From assembly GCA_049999765.1 (NCBI GenBank), contig JBNGIQ010008096.1:1-53135 (forward strand): DNA of 53,135 nucleotides. Reading direction: 5' to 3'. The stretch comes from Phaeoceros laevis (Eukaryota; Anthocerotophyta; Anthocerotopsida; Notothyladales). The position numbers and the translations under genes are program-made. The notes below the pieces were generated by a model. It ran no database searches and was not told the origin of the DNA. It worked only from the letters and a program-made list of their open reading frames with translations. Below, piece by piece: positions 1 to 13,818 of this stretch (the first letter of the stretch is position 1; the number at the start of each line of letters is the position of its first letter).

Positions 1-136
1 TATTAAAACATGTTTGTTGGAGATGTAATTGCCATTTAATATTGTATAGTTTTACTTAGCCAAAGTCCCAAGTGATACTCCACCTTGTTTTATTATGTTA
101 AATTTCTCTAAATTTATCGCTTACCCTTCAACGGCT

Positions 137-199
137 CAGCCAAAGCCTCAGCCTAGCCCTTCAGCCAAAGCCTCAGCCTAGCCCTTCAGCCAAAGCCTC
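137..199. repeat. 25-bp tandem repeat, about 2.5 copies
   Basis: The unit cagccaaagcctcagcctag followed by ccctt occurs at 137-161 and 162-186, then partially at 187-199. It lies just left of the beta-amylase exon fragment. Nothing else in 1-220 is recognisable; the stretch is AT-rich with no convincing ORF. Confidence 0.9.
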
Positions 200-220
200 T
201 AGTGGATTTTTCCACCTTGT

Positions 221-356
221 TTAGGTAGTTTCACCACGTAAGCCAAACACATCTTGAATAGACTGATCATTAGGGTGCATCCAGAGCATTTACCTCATCA
301 AATCGTTGCATAGCATTCTCTCCGGTAATCGGAATATTAGCATGTTGTGCAACATG
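221..356 (-). pseudogene. Stray beta-amylase exon fragment (catalytic-Glu exon plus part of its 3' intron)
   Basis: Read on the minus strand, 356-294 encodes HVAQHANIPITGENAMQRFD plus a final E, followed by a splice donor gtaaatg and about 70 bp of intron. This matches exon 9 of the intact beta-amylase at 6380-6448 together with its following intron: 221-356 against 6308-6442, differing at only a few positions by eye. The exon carries the second catalytic glutamate of family GH14. No neighbouring beta-amylase exons are present on either side, so this is an isolated duplicated fragment and not a second gene. The few differences suggest a recent copy. Confidence 0.9.
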
Positions 357-813
357 TTGGATGTTGATGGAAATGACGAGGTGGAGGGGGGTATCGAAGA
401 CAGCATCCGTCGTTGCGAGGCGCTTCTCGCTTGCACCCCCTTGTCTTTCATGCCCGGCTCATCCTCCGACTCTAAACGTATGCGGGTTCATTTCGGTCCA
501 GCACACGTCGCTGGTTCCTCTTTCCGTTTCTTATCTTTTAAGGACTTGAAATGTCCCCTGCTTCCCTGCTTGGAGAATAATGTATTGCTTTATGAAACAT
601 TACTGTCAAGATTAAAGAGAGGACTTGTGGATTAAAGGCTACCTGACTCAGTAACTTTCTTACTGCTTTGACTGGTTGTGTGATTGCCTTGGCTGAACTA
701 TGCTCTGATTCTGAAGATGGTGGTTGTATTTTTGCTAATTGTGCAACTTCATCCGCCTCCGTTTCTCAGCAGCACTAAACGTCAGGCCCAGGAGATATCT
801 TGAGAGGCTGAAG
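357..813 (+). other. Upstream region of the F-x-P-x-I repeat gene; possible 5' exon
   Basis: A forward frame stays open from about 306 to 635. Its first part is only the antisense of the beta-amylase fragment, but 357-635 gives about 92 residues of ordinary-looking sequence ending in a stop. I recognise no domain in it. It could be an untranslated or alternative first exon of the gene that starts at 814, or chance. Confidence 0.2.
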
Positions 814-3800
814 ATGGACAGAACCAAACACACGCGGGCTAACATTGAAGTTAAAGATGGGGCAAGCATTAAGGCTCCCGATGATTCTGAATGGAACAAG
901 AACATGGGCTTGCTGAGCCAGAGCAGAACCAAGGGTGCAGCAGCTTGCTTGAATGAAGAGGTCACCTGCCCACGGAGTGCTGTCAGGTTGCTGACCATAA
1001 AAACAGTTCCCATCCGACGTGAGGATATCAGTGTCACACAATCCCACTACTTGTCCTTTAAGTGCGGTGAAAGCCCGAAGGGCAAAGCCCAGAACTCAAA
1101 GTTGGGGGCTTTTCCATGTTTCATGGGATCAACGAAAGATAGAGAACCCAAGGGAGAGTTTGATACTTCGAGTAACTCTAGCTCAAGAATGGGGGCAATT
1201 ACGTTGCAGAAGTTCCCCATGCCTGGAGAGATCACAAGCCAGAGCACTACCTTAGACATCATTAATATGGCATCTAAAGTGGCTAAGAAGGGTACACTTG
1301 GAAAACGAGTAGCTTGTGCACCCCTTTGCGGTGCCCCAGGGGATGACTCAAGCAGCTCAGATGACTGGACACTTGATAGCTCCTCCCGTGCTGGAATCTC
1401 ATCACCATCAAGTGGTGACAATGAGAAGAAAGTGGATGTTAAATGGAGCGACAATAGTGATGTGAAGGCTATCAAGGTACTGTATTTGGGTGCATGAAGA
1501 CAGGTTAGAGTTACTTCGGAACTTCGTCCTCTCAGTTGGTAGCTCAATTTCCACATGTGCTTTTTTCTGAGAAAATTGTAGACTCTGTGCAAAGAATTGG
1601 ACAAGAAAGAGCTGAGCCTTCTGTCTTCCTGTTTCTGTGCTTACTCCAGGACGGGGTTGCATTTCACCTGTTGAAAGAGTACCGGACGGAGCAAGACATG
1701 CAGTCAGAGACAACTTGCATGTCGTTTTCGACTGTACTTGGTGGAACAGCTACTGCAGCTTGGAAATCTTGTGTTGGTTGTGATCCTGCAAAAAAAAGCG
1801 GTGGACAAGGAGGTGGATGTGGTGGTGGTGGTGGAGGTGGCGATGATGATGCATATGGTGGTGACGGTGGTAGCGGTGGTGACAGTGATGGAAAAGCTGG
1901 CAAGCCTAGGTGGAGACCCTTAGAAGACTTGGATGAAAGGTAGGTTTACTATGAGCTGGTTGGTCTTGCTTTTACCTCTATCTGTATACCATTTGAAGAA
2001 ATCTCTTGAAGAGTGTATGTTGAAAGGAGCCAGTCACAACTCCTAGGAGGCTTAGGGAGTGAGAAATGCCAACAGAGAACGGTCAAAATGTCATCTTCAT
2101 GCTGGAGACGACCCCAAGCCAATGAAATGTACTTGTAAGGTTCATGTTGCTCGACCTAAGCGGCTTTATGTTGGTGGCCGGCGAAGTAAAAGTGTACCAA
2201 AAGAGTGGGTTATGGTAGGTTACATCCAGCAAAGGGTGGGAGGTTTTGTCGGTTATGCAAATCCACCAAGTCTGATCTTTCTGTGTGGTCGTATCACGCA
2301 GGGTCCACATTACAAAAAGTACCCCACAATTGTGATCAGGGAGAAACTAACTGGGGAGGTGTGGCGCCATTCTTGATTCTGCTTGTGCAAGAGTTTTCGC
2401 AGTGAAGTACTGTATAATTCAATCTTCTTCAAGGCCTTGTCTTTTGGCCGAGCAGGACAGAATAAAGTACCTAGCAACGCCTAGGACAGATTTGTACAAG
2501 AAATGTGCTCGGCTAAAGGAAGACATGGACAATGAAGAGTTTCTGAATGAGTGCTCCTTCAAGGTGATGTCGACATATTCTGTATGACCTCCTTCCTTTT
2601 GCAAACTGTGGGTTGGCTCTTGGACTTGGTTTAAATTGCCTTTCATTGTGGCTCAACAGCCTAAGCTTGTGAAAAGGTACAGAAGAAGCGCAGGAGGTCC
2701 AGGGCCAATGCTGGAAAGACTTCCAGACATGCAAAAGCGGTTAGAGGAAAGGAAACGTGTAAGGGAATACATTCTCAAGATGAACGCATGTGTTTCTTCT
2801 CTCTGGAAACGGCCTGCTCAATATATGAGTGCTTCACTGTAGGCTCGGAAAATTAATGAGAAGGAAGAGTTGGATATGATCTCCTTCTGGCCTCAAACAA
2901 ACACCGAGTATGACCGTGTTCCATATCAGCCAATACAAGAGCGAGCTGAAGAATGGCAGGTATTAGCTCTTTTGTCTGTAGACATTTTAACCACGAGACT
3001 GAGACCTAGGCCTTAGACCTGACCTTACATATTGATGCAGCAACGGCGGACAGAAAAACTGCTAGTAGTTCAGAAGAGGGTAGACCTTGATGCAGGATGC
3101 ACATATAAGCCACAAATCAATAGGAGATCAGTTCGCCTTTTCAAGCAGGTGATCACTGATCACAACACTTCATGTACAAGCTTGTTGTCCCATAGTTCTA
3201 AGTGTTACGGCACTGAGTTGCATCTGTGGTGACCTTCAGCGAGGTTTTCAACATATCACGTTTGAGGAACGACTAACCAGCAACATTAGGACTTCAGTTC
3301 ATGAATGCTGTAAGAGCCATAAAGGGGTAAGCAAGCTTGACTGTAGAAAATGCCCACTGATGCAAGTCGGCATGCATGATTTTGTTCTGTGGACATTTAA
3401 CCCTCTATACTGTTGGGCCAGGAATGCTACACAGATGGCAAGTATCAATGCACGTTTATGCCTGCTATCAACAAGAACACTAATCCCATCATCTGCAAAT
3501 CTAGGGAGTTTTCCTCTTGCTCAGGCTTTTTTTCTCGACAGCAACGATTTGCAGAGCGAGTGAACAATGATAAGGTGTGATTATGGTTGCTGTGATCAGA
3601 GCGTTTTCAACGTATGTCAGTGTTTTGTAAGTTTTGGATTCATCCAAGTTTCTTTGATTTCAGAAAGTGAAGGAGAAGGAGAAACTACCAAGCGCCGCAA
3701 CATTTGCTCCCAAAATCAGTGATTGTGACTCAATACTAAGGAAGTCGGCAAACTATCCAGACATCTTGGCAGAAGGGCCTGCACAAAGATGGGAAAGGTT

Positions 3801-5493
3801 GTCTGTCCGAGACAAGGTGCATCATGAACAGCACATGAAAACTATAATCGTAAGTCTTCCCCTTGAAGTTTAGTAGATGGGGCTTCCCGGCTGCCGAAGT
3901 CCTAGCAAGCTTCTAGAACTGTGGATGAGCCCGAATGGACTAGAAAACTGTGGTTAGATGCATGTGCCATCACATGAGATGTGTTGCTTCCTAGATAGCA
4001 GTTTCACTCGCAATTGTAATGCAGGTGGTGAGGTCTAAGCATAATCGTTCTCATAGATGAACATGAGCTGGTTGTTGAAAAGTCTTATGGAAGGAATTTG
4101 TACCTCATGTTCATGAGCAGGATGCTGCCAACTCGAAGTTCAAATACCAACCACAGCTCGACAAGGTCTCCAGACTTCTTGGGAGAGAATCCAGTATTCA
4201 GATGTTGCATAGGGTATGCCTCTTAGTAGTCAAAAAGGCCTTGCGCAATGACAATAACCAATTAAGGAACAATTGTTTACACCTTCTAGCGCACGTTTCG
4301 TTTTTCTGTTGCATTGCCGTGCATAGTAGGCACTCTCCCTGTACCTGGGAAAGCTTTTCCTTCCTTTCTACCTACGAGTCGTATTGTCTTCTCAATTTAT
4401 TCAGCTATTCACAAGTTTTTGAATGATTCACGGCTGTTATGCAATTGTGGTGCAGAATGAGAAGGCAATGGGCAGGAGAGCAAGATTAATGATGGCTGCA
4501 AATGCAGCCTTCGAGGAGAAATATTCATTTCAACCTCAGGTCAATCCTCTTTCGCGTCGGCAATGTTGTTGACAATCATTTGATATGCTTGGCAAAACGG
4601 TGGTTGAAAGTTCTATTGCCAGATAAGCGCCGCATCCAAGAGGGTCATCAAGGACAAGAAAACGATGGAGCTGGTTCGACTGCGAAGGCATTGTCACCGA
4701 GAGGCATGACTCGGCTAGATTCATTTCAGTGGCTTTGCAGCAAGTGACGCTGCGTCATTACAGTGTCAAACATTGAACAGCTCCCTGTCGCGTACCCAAA
4801 CTGACCTCACCTTGTTAATCAGGAAAAGGCGAGACGTCAAAGGCTGGCAAAGGTTTTGAAAGAACTGCAGGAAGTTCGAGAGTGCACCTTCCAACCCATG
4901 ACCAACATTGCTCCTCCTAGGACAGCGAGCTTTGTTGTAATAAAAGGGCTGGAGAGGCATTTGGAGCTTCAAAACATTGCAAAGAACATGAAGAAGGATC
5001 AGCAGGAGCTTGAAAAAAAGCTTTTTATGACACAAGTACGTCTTCTGAACTCTAGATATTCGGAGCAGGCTGGATTCGACAGTAACGTCAGATGCACCTC
5101 AGTCAACAAGGCATGACACTTCGACTCTTAATAACGGTGCAGGCTCATGCATTCCCTCCAAGGCAATACACCATCCCAAAGCCCTTTCGGTTTCACACAC
5201 AAGGGAAGGACGTGATATACAGCACAAGTCCTAGACCGCATGTTTTTGCAGCTGCGACTACCGGATGCATGCTGGGCTGCAAGCAGGACAGCTGTGATTT
5301 CTATGACCCACTGCGAGATTATGCAGCAACCAGTTTTAAACAGTTGGAAAGGCACTGCGGAAGTGGACGCTCTCTAGAGAGTGGACAAGGCGACTTGCCT
5401 AGCAATGGGGACGATCTGAGAAGTGAATGTCAGCCCAGCAGCCACTGCTGTCAAGAACAGTCTACTACCTGCCTCGAAGAGAACCAGTCATAA
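814..5493 (+). CDS. F-x-P-x-I repeat coiled-coil protein of ciliary/centriolar type, about 917 aa, 15 exons
   Basis: Proposed exons are 814-1476, 1650-1939, 2064-2214, 2456-2563, 2660-2758, 2843-2959, 3041-3148, 3240-3326, 3422-3574, 3664-3849, 4121-4213, 4456-4539, 4623-4673, 4823-5035 and 5143-5493, nearly all phase 0. The product carries a recurring short motif typical of axonemal and centriolar coiled-coil proteins: TYKPQINRRS, CTFMPAINKN, ATFAPKISD, FKYQPQLDK, YSFQPQIS, CTFQPMTN. A late segment reads YTIPKPFRFHTQGKD. The N-terminal 220 residues are Ser-rich and unrecognised, and exon 2 contains a Gly-rich tract. The acceptor of exon 3 (gagtgag) and the donor of exon 13 (ctg|gttcga) are weak, chosen because they keep phase. 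The start is the first in-frame ATG; an upstream exon is possible. Flagellar function is inferred from the motif style, which would fit a plant with motile sperm. No specific orthologue is claimed. Confidence 0.75.
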
Positions 5494-6062
5494 AAGGCCT
5501 CCCTCCAGCTCGAGTCAGAGAAAAATCTATGATGACTAGAGGAATAAACACCGATGGCTATGGCCTTCGTAGTTATGCTCCTGAGTCGCAACTCCCTCTT
5601 GTGGCGCTCTGCACCCCAACGCAAATCCCTTCCTCCATCAGCACTAGGCACATCCCGACTTTGCTGGTGGAGTGAAGAACTTGGGTGACAAGTGAATCCG
5701 GGAAGCGAAAGAAAACCTTGTCAGTATATCATTCATTCATCGAACTTTCACACGATTTATTCTAACGTTTTCAGTCAAATAATCTCCGGAACATAAAATT
5801 ATATACACGTCCCAAATCAGGGATCTTTAAGATTTCGACAAATTAAGTGAGACAACCTTTCTACTCTAAATGGTTGAGGAAAATTTCAATGTCATACCAG
5901 AAACTTCATGAAGTAGCTTGCCCGCTAGAACTAGGATTCAGAACTATTAGCCTCAAGCACCAGGCGATGGGTGTACCCATGCCTGGTGATTCGCTGCTCC
6001 ACAATCAATTAGTAGAATACAACCGTTTATAAGGAGAGTTTCCTCCCTTTGAAGCAAAACAG
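5494..6062. other. Convergent 3' intergenic region
   Basis: This is the tail-to-tail spacer between the repeat protein (+) and beta-amylase (-). Open forward frames near 5427-5675 and 5847-6032 have no recognisable content, and the apparent coding signal on the plus strand beyond 6040 is the antisense of the last beta-amylase exon. Confidence 0.5.
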
Positions 6063-9297
<3,235 letters not shown>

Positions 9298-10945
9298 GCG
9301 GCTTCCTCCCTCCACCGATTCAGATTGAGCACTGCCACGGAATTGCAGCCCACCCTCAGGTTGGCCAAGGCCACACAGCAGCCTTGCCGCCTTCCTCCTC
9401 CAAACCGTCAGAGATACCAGACCATCACGATCTGCCTGTAGAGCCGGCTGATTTTACACCACCCTAACAGCGGCCTCTCCCTGACTTCACAAAAGCAATT
9501 CCCCATGGCAGTTTGACTCCATATCCACAACCTGAGTCACCAGGAAGCTTCCACCCGCGCCAAATTCTCACTTTTTTAGCATGCCGCCTCCCTGAACCCG
9601 ATGAGCCCCTTCGCGAATGCCTGTCTCACGCCACAACACATGGCTATGCAAGTAGAAGGGCACCAGATCCTACCGGTACGCAACAGTGCAGAAACAGCAG
9701 CCGGGGCCAACGCCTTCTACAGTAGGTCTTCCTGGGGATTAAAAGTCAGGGACAGATGGATCCAAATACAACTAGAAAGAGGAGAGGCAACGTGACAGAC
9801 ATGCGACACGCGTCATGGCTCAAAGCAAGTGAAGTGAAGGAGCAGCTCCAGCAGTAGAGCACGCACATTTTCTTGGTCCAGCGGGAGGGTGAGACAACAA
9901 GAGGAGGCAGGGACGGAGGCACTCGGGTAGGGTCTCCTGAGTCAGACTGTGGCCATAGCAATCATGCAGGATGCTACGGAATCAGGAGCTGCTTGACCTC
10001 TTGGACAAATTGAGCGAAGGAGGGTCAAAGGAGCGCAATTCATCCCGCCAGGAATCGGCTCGCTCGAACCCGTAGACGGGCAAGACGAAAAGACAGCACG
10101 CGCGCAGCGGGCAAGGAGAGGCTGCGAGAGCAGGCCGCAGTGGGAATGGAAAAGCAGCAGCAGCAAAGCCCGGGAAGGGGGAGATAGACTCGCAGCAGCG
10201 GAGCCGAAACTGAACACCATAAATCCTTGGTGTGGCGTAACCAGCGCTAACGTAGTACGCTCCAATCGGTGAGTTCCGCCCCAATCGCCAGTGCCGGCGA
10301 GATGAGCGCGCCACGTCCGCGGTGTACATGCATCCGAGGAGGCGGCGTAGGGGCGGTGAGTGGAACAACCGGCTGCCGTCGGTCGTGACGCACCCGCCGC
10401 GCGTCCGCCTGTACGGGATCTGATTCGTCAACGAGGGCTGGTGCTGGGAGGAGGGTAAAAAGCAGCAGGCTAACCCTATCTGCGACATGCGGTAACAAAA
10501 GGCTCCCGACGGATATTTCTCCCTGCACCGACACGTCTCTGGATACCTGCCCAGCCGGTCCGCTCACCGGTTATGGATATTTTCAGGTGGTTTCCCTCCA
10601 GTTCCGCATGCTTCGGAATTTGTGAGAGCAAAATCGCATATCGCATACATGCGACGTACCCACCTATTAGATTTTAGATATTTGGGTCGCACCAAATATC
10701 TCAGCTCAGGAAACGTTAGCGTGCACACTTCAACATTTCGGACGTAGACAATATCGGACGCATTAGTCATTCAGCCCATATACATTATGTGTTAGCCAAA
10801 TTGTCTTCCCACGGCCTCGTCTAGAACTCGTGAGTTCCAATCTAGAATGCCTTTTTATCGAAGTCGTGCAGCTGACAGACGAATTTGCGCTCCGCTAGTA
10901 CCTCGTGGCAATGGAGAGAAGTCAAACATGCTTAACGTCCAAAGT
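9298..10945. other. Beta-amylase 5' region; no gene recognised
   Basis: This should hold the beta-amylase promoter and 5' UTR. Minus-strand open frames at 9982-10488 and 10247-10567 are Arg/Ser/Pro-rich and overlap in different frames, as expected from GC-rich noncoding DNA. I see no splice-consistent extension of the beta-amylase frame beyond an in-frame stop just above position 9440. Confidence 0.4.
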
Positions 10946-11015
10946 CTTCAGGCCAAGAATCGAACCCGGGTCGGTATCGCGGCAGGGTACTACTCTACCA
11001 CTATACCACTTGTCC
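10946..11015 (-). pseudogene. tRNA-Gly(GCC)-like relic or tRNA-derived SINE head
   Basis: On the minus strand the sequence has a good pol III box A (tggtatagtgg), an anticodon region ccctgccgc resembling plant tRNA-Gly(GCC), and a box B ggttcgattc. The acceptor stem does not pair: the 5' end ggacaag faces 3' cctgaag. The anticodon stem has one mismatch and the T stem has G-U pairs. It is therefore unlikely to be a working tRNA. The intact A and B boxes also fit the head of a tRNA-derived SINE reading leftwards. Confidence 0.55.
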
Positions 11016-13818
11016 TACGTGCTATTCATTGGGAGTATACATCCTCTAGTGAAAGTTGTGTCTTCGTCACAGAATCAACAACTGTGTGTAACACAGGAGC
11101 TCGAAGCCTGTACAGTCTCCTCCTCCCAGGTCCCAACGGTATTAGCGGGATATACAACACTTCAGAAGGTGCCACGACATGGCCCGACGGCGGGACCCGC
11201 CGGAGTGGTGGGGTAGTTATTGCACCGACATGTCGTTTCAATTAACGCGCGAGAGGCAACCGGCACACTGACCGGCCGGCCCCGCCGACCACGTGGCAAC
11301 GGAGGCCCAATCCCTTGCCCGTGCCGCGCCTCGGCTAGGCGGGCCCGCCCTCCTGTCGGGCGGCCAGCCGGTGACTCCAGCTACTACGGTACCCGCTTCT
11401 CGATAAAATCTGCCCACTCATAGTCGCCACCTCACAGTCCAGAAATAACCCAACCGGATACTAGCCGTCGGATAACGTTGGATCAGGTTGGGTTAGGTTA
11501 GTGCTCAGGCATGGACTCTACAGAGATGACCGCTCTACAGCGCAACCGCTCCTCCAGTCAATCATAATAAAGCACCCTTCCTCCTTCCTTGCAAGGAAGC
11601 ATCTTCAATTCTCTTAGGGCCCAGCGACTCTCAGTCGGTGGTGGTAATAATGTACCTGCTACCCCGCAATGTGAGGCTTTGCTCCATCATTCTCGATCAG
11701 CATTCAAATTTTGTATCATGATCTCTGCACTTTCTCCAATGCCAGTGAAGGCGGCAGTATAGTCTATGCTAGTTGGTCAGCAGGTCCTGGAAGATGCAGG
11801 ACTGTTCATCCACTCTGAGCGGGAATTGGACCTGGGAGAGAGAAGAGCGTGTGAGTCTCGTGTTGCGGTCGTGGCGGGAACAGAGCACAATTAACAACTC
11901 CAGCACTGGCAGGACAGGACAATTTTCAAGTCCAAAGCTGCATCTCTGAGATGCTTGTTTACCCTAAATTTGTCTATGAGCAGTGGTCTAGACTGGTGTA
12001 TTGGCAGGCAGCAAGCAGGGAAGGAAGAACCACCGGCCTGGACTCGCACACTTGCAGTCTCCTAGTTGGAAGCACCGTCCCACACGTCAGGCGGGAGCAG
12101 ATTCTACCTCTGGTTTCCACGCTCGGCTGTGAAGAGTGGGGTCGAGAAGCCACGCAGGTGACAAGTGTTTGGCCAGCTAATTCGCAACTCTGGATGTGCA
12201 AACCTGTGCAGAGGCGTGCAAGGAACCATGTGTCGACTAGGGCACAGGCGCAGGCCACAGCTTCGCTTTTCAAGCTGACTGCAGTGCAGTGGCAGCCTAC
12301 CTGTGGACGGCGTGGCGTGCTGTCTGATTAGCGTGACCTTCTTGACCTAATGATTGGCCTCGGAGCGAGGGTCAAGAGTCTCTGTCCTTGGGCAGACTCT
12401 TTCTCTTGCTACCTCTGAAGAATGTGAACTGCACTGCATAGGACTGGCTGGGCCTGCAGTTCACAGGTTTGCCGATGGTGAAGTGAGACGGCAGTAGTGT
12501 GCCTGGAGATGGAGATTCCTGGCCAGCCGCTGAGCCCACTTGTGTGCAATTGCAATCCTTGTCTCCGGTGCATGCGGATTGGAATGAGGCAGCGACGGGC
12601 AGGTTGCAAGGATCACATCACTGGCTTTCGCGTGGGTGCTCCCACGTCCGACAGTGGAATGCTTTCTATCTACCTTGGTCTACAGAGGCAGACATGGCTG
12701 CGTCAGCCCTAGCCACGAGGAAGTGGCTGCCCGACATACCTGTGCTGGTACATGGGGACATAGGGAGGCCACGCCACAGTACGCACTTGGTGGTGAAAAG
12801 TAGTGAGCTGCTGGGAGAAAAGTGATGGGTGGAGCACTAGACATCACCCAGGACAGAAACTGTCACACCTCCAGCACAAAGCACACTTCTCTCCACCCGC
12901 ATTGCAATCAACCGCTAGTTTCAGATATTTTACAGTCAGCGACCCATCTCAGGGCTGGTCAGGATCCATGTTATTGCATTGCGTTCAGATATGTGCATTT
13001 TTTCCCACTTTTTGATCGTACGCTTTTAAAGCTTCCCTTCTGTTTGTTGCTACCGAGAATTTCAACATCGTCGTTGGGGCAGGTTGCGAAGTCAGGTCAG
13101 GTGATTCTGAATTGGAGTCTGAGTTTCTGAAAGAATCAAAGAAGCAATGCTTGACGAGTGTATGAATCAAGCATGAGACGTCCTCACATCCACTGTTAGA
13201 TCATGGATGTGTGAGGCTGAAAAACCCAGATCACGGCAGCCCAAAAAGAGAAGGACCACGGACCGGTAGTACTTTCGTCATGTTCATCCGTGGTTATGGA
13301 TAGCAGGTGCTGTCATCTTGCCAGACATTAATCTCTTCAGCAGTGCGGCCCGTAAGGATTCTCCCTAAGGAAGGAACTTCATTAAGCACTTTGGGGCCAA
13401 GAAAGAGGTCAATGCCAATCCTTCGTTACCAGACGAATGGTATCGAGACATCTCAGCTTGTACGAGATGACCGGATGCGATTGTTGTTGTGCAGGCAAGA
13501 GTGGTTCCGCAGTAGGTACGCGGATGTGCGGTTCAGGACCTTTAGGATGGAAGACGCTTTGTGCTGCAATGTATACAACACTTGAACAGAATATCCTGAA
13601 AATCTCGGCGGAGTCGACCCAAAGCTGGTTTTTACCCATAGCTGGAATAAATCCTTTGCCTTCCCAAGGAAGTGACTTTAAACTATCTGCCTAAATAACT
13701 GTTTTTCGTGGACGATGAGAAAAGCCCTGGGTAAAGGGACTCATGTCAATCCAACAAGTTCATGAAAGCTGTGAATCCTGCCGTTCTAACACGCCTAGAC
13801 CAGGTGATGTGACAAGGA
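11016..13818. other. Gene-poor 2.8-kb intergenic stretch
   Basis: The segment 11030-11400 is strongly GC-rich. A forward ORF of 126 codons at 11951-12331 and an antisense partner at 11974-12273 show no recognisable motif, and I do not call them genes. At 13182-13216 there is an imperfect inverted repeat (cctcacatcca ... tggatgtgtgagg). It also contains the downstream flank of the P450 gene, which ends at 13819. Confidence 0.4.

Noticed and set aside
306-356. Start of the 109-codon ORF at 306-635
   Set aside because: This part is the antisense of the duplicated beta-amylase exon fragment; only the part after 357 is kept as a weak possibility.
9982-10567. Overlapping minus-strand ORFs of 168 and 106 codons
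   Set aside because: They are in different frames, Arg/Ser/Pro-rich, without motifs and in GC-rich 5' flanking DNA, so chance open frames are the simpler reading.
10946-11015. Functional tRNA-Gly gene
   Set aside because: The acceptor stem does not pair and the anticodon stem has a mismatch, so only a relic or SINE head is supported.
11951-12331. 126-codon forward ORF with an antisense ORF of 99 codons
   Set aside because: No recognisable domain, no splice continuation and no supporting neighbours.
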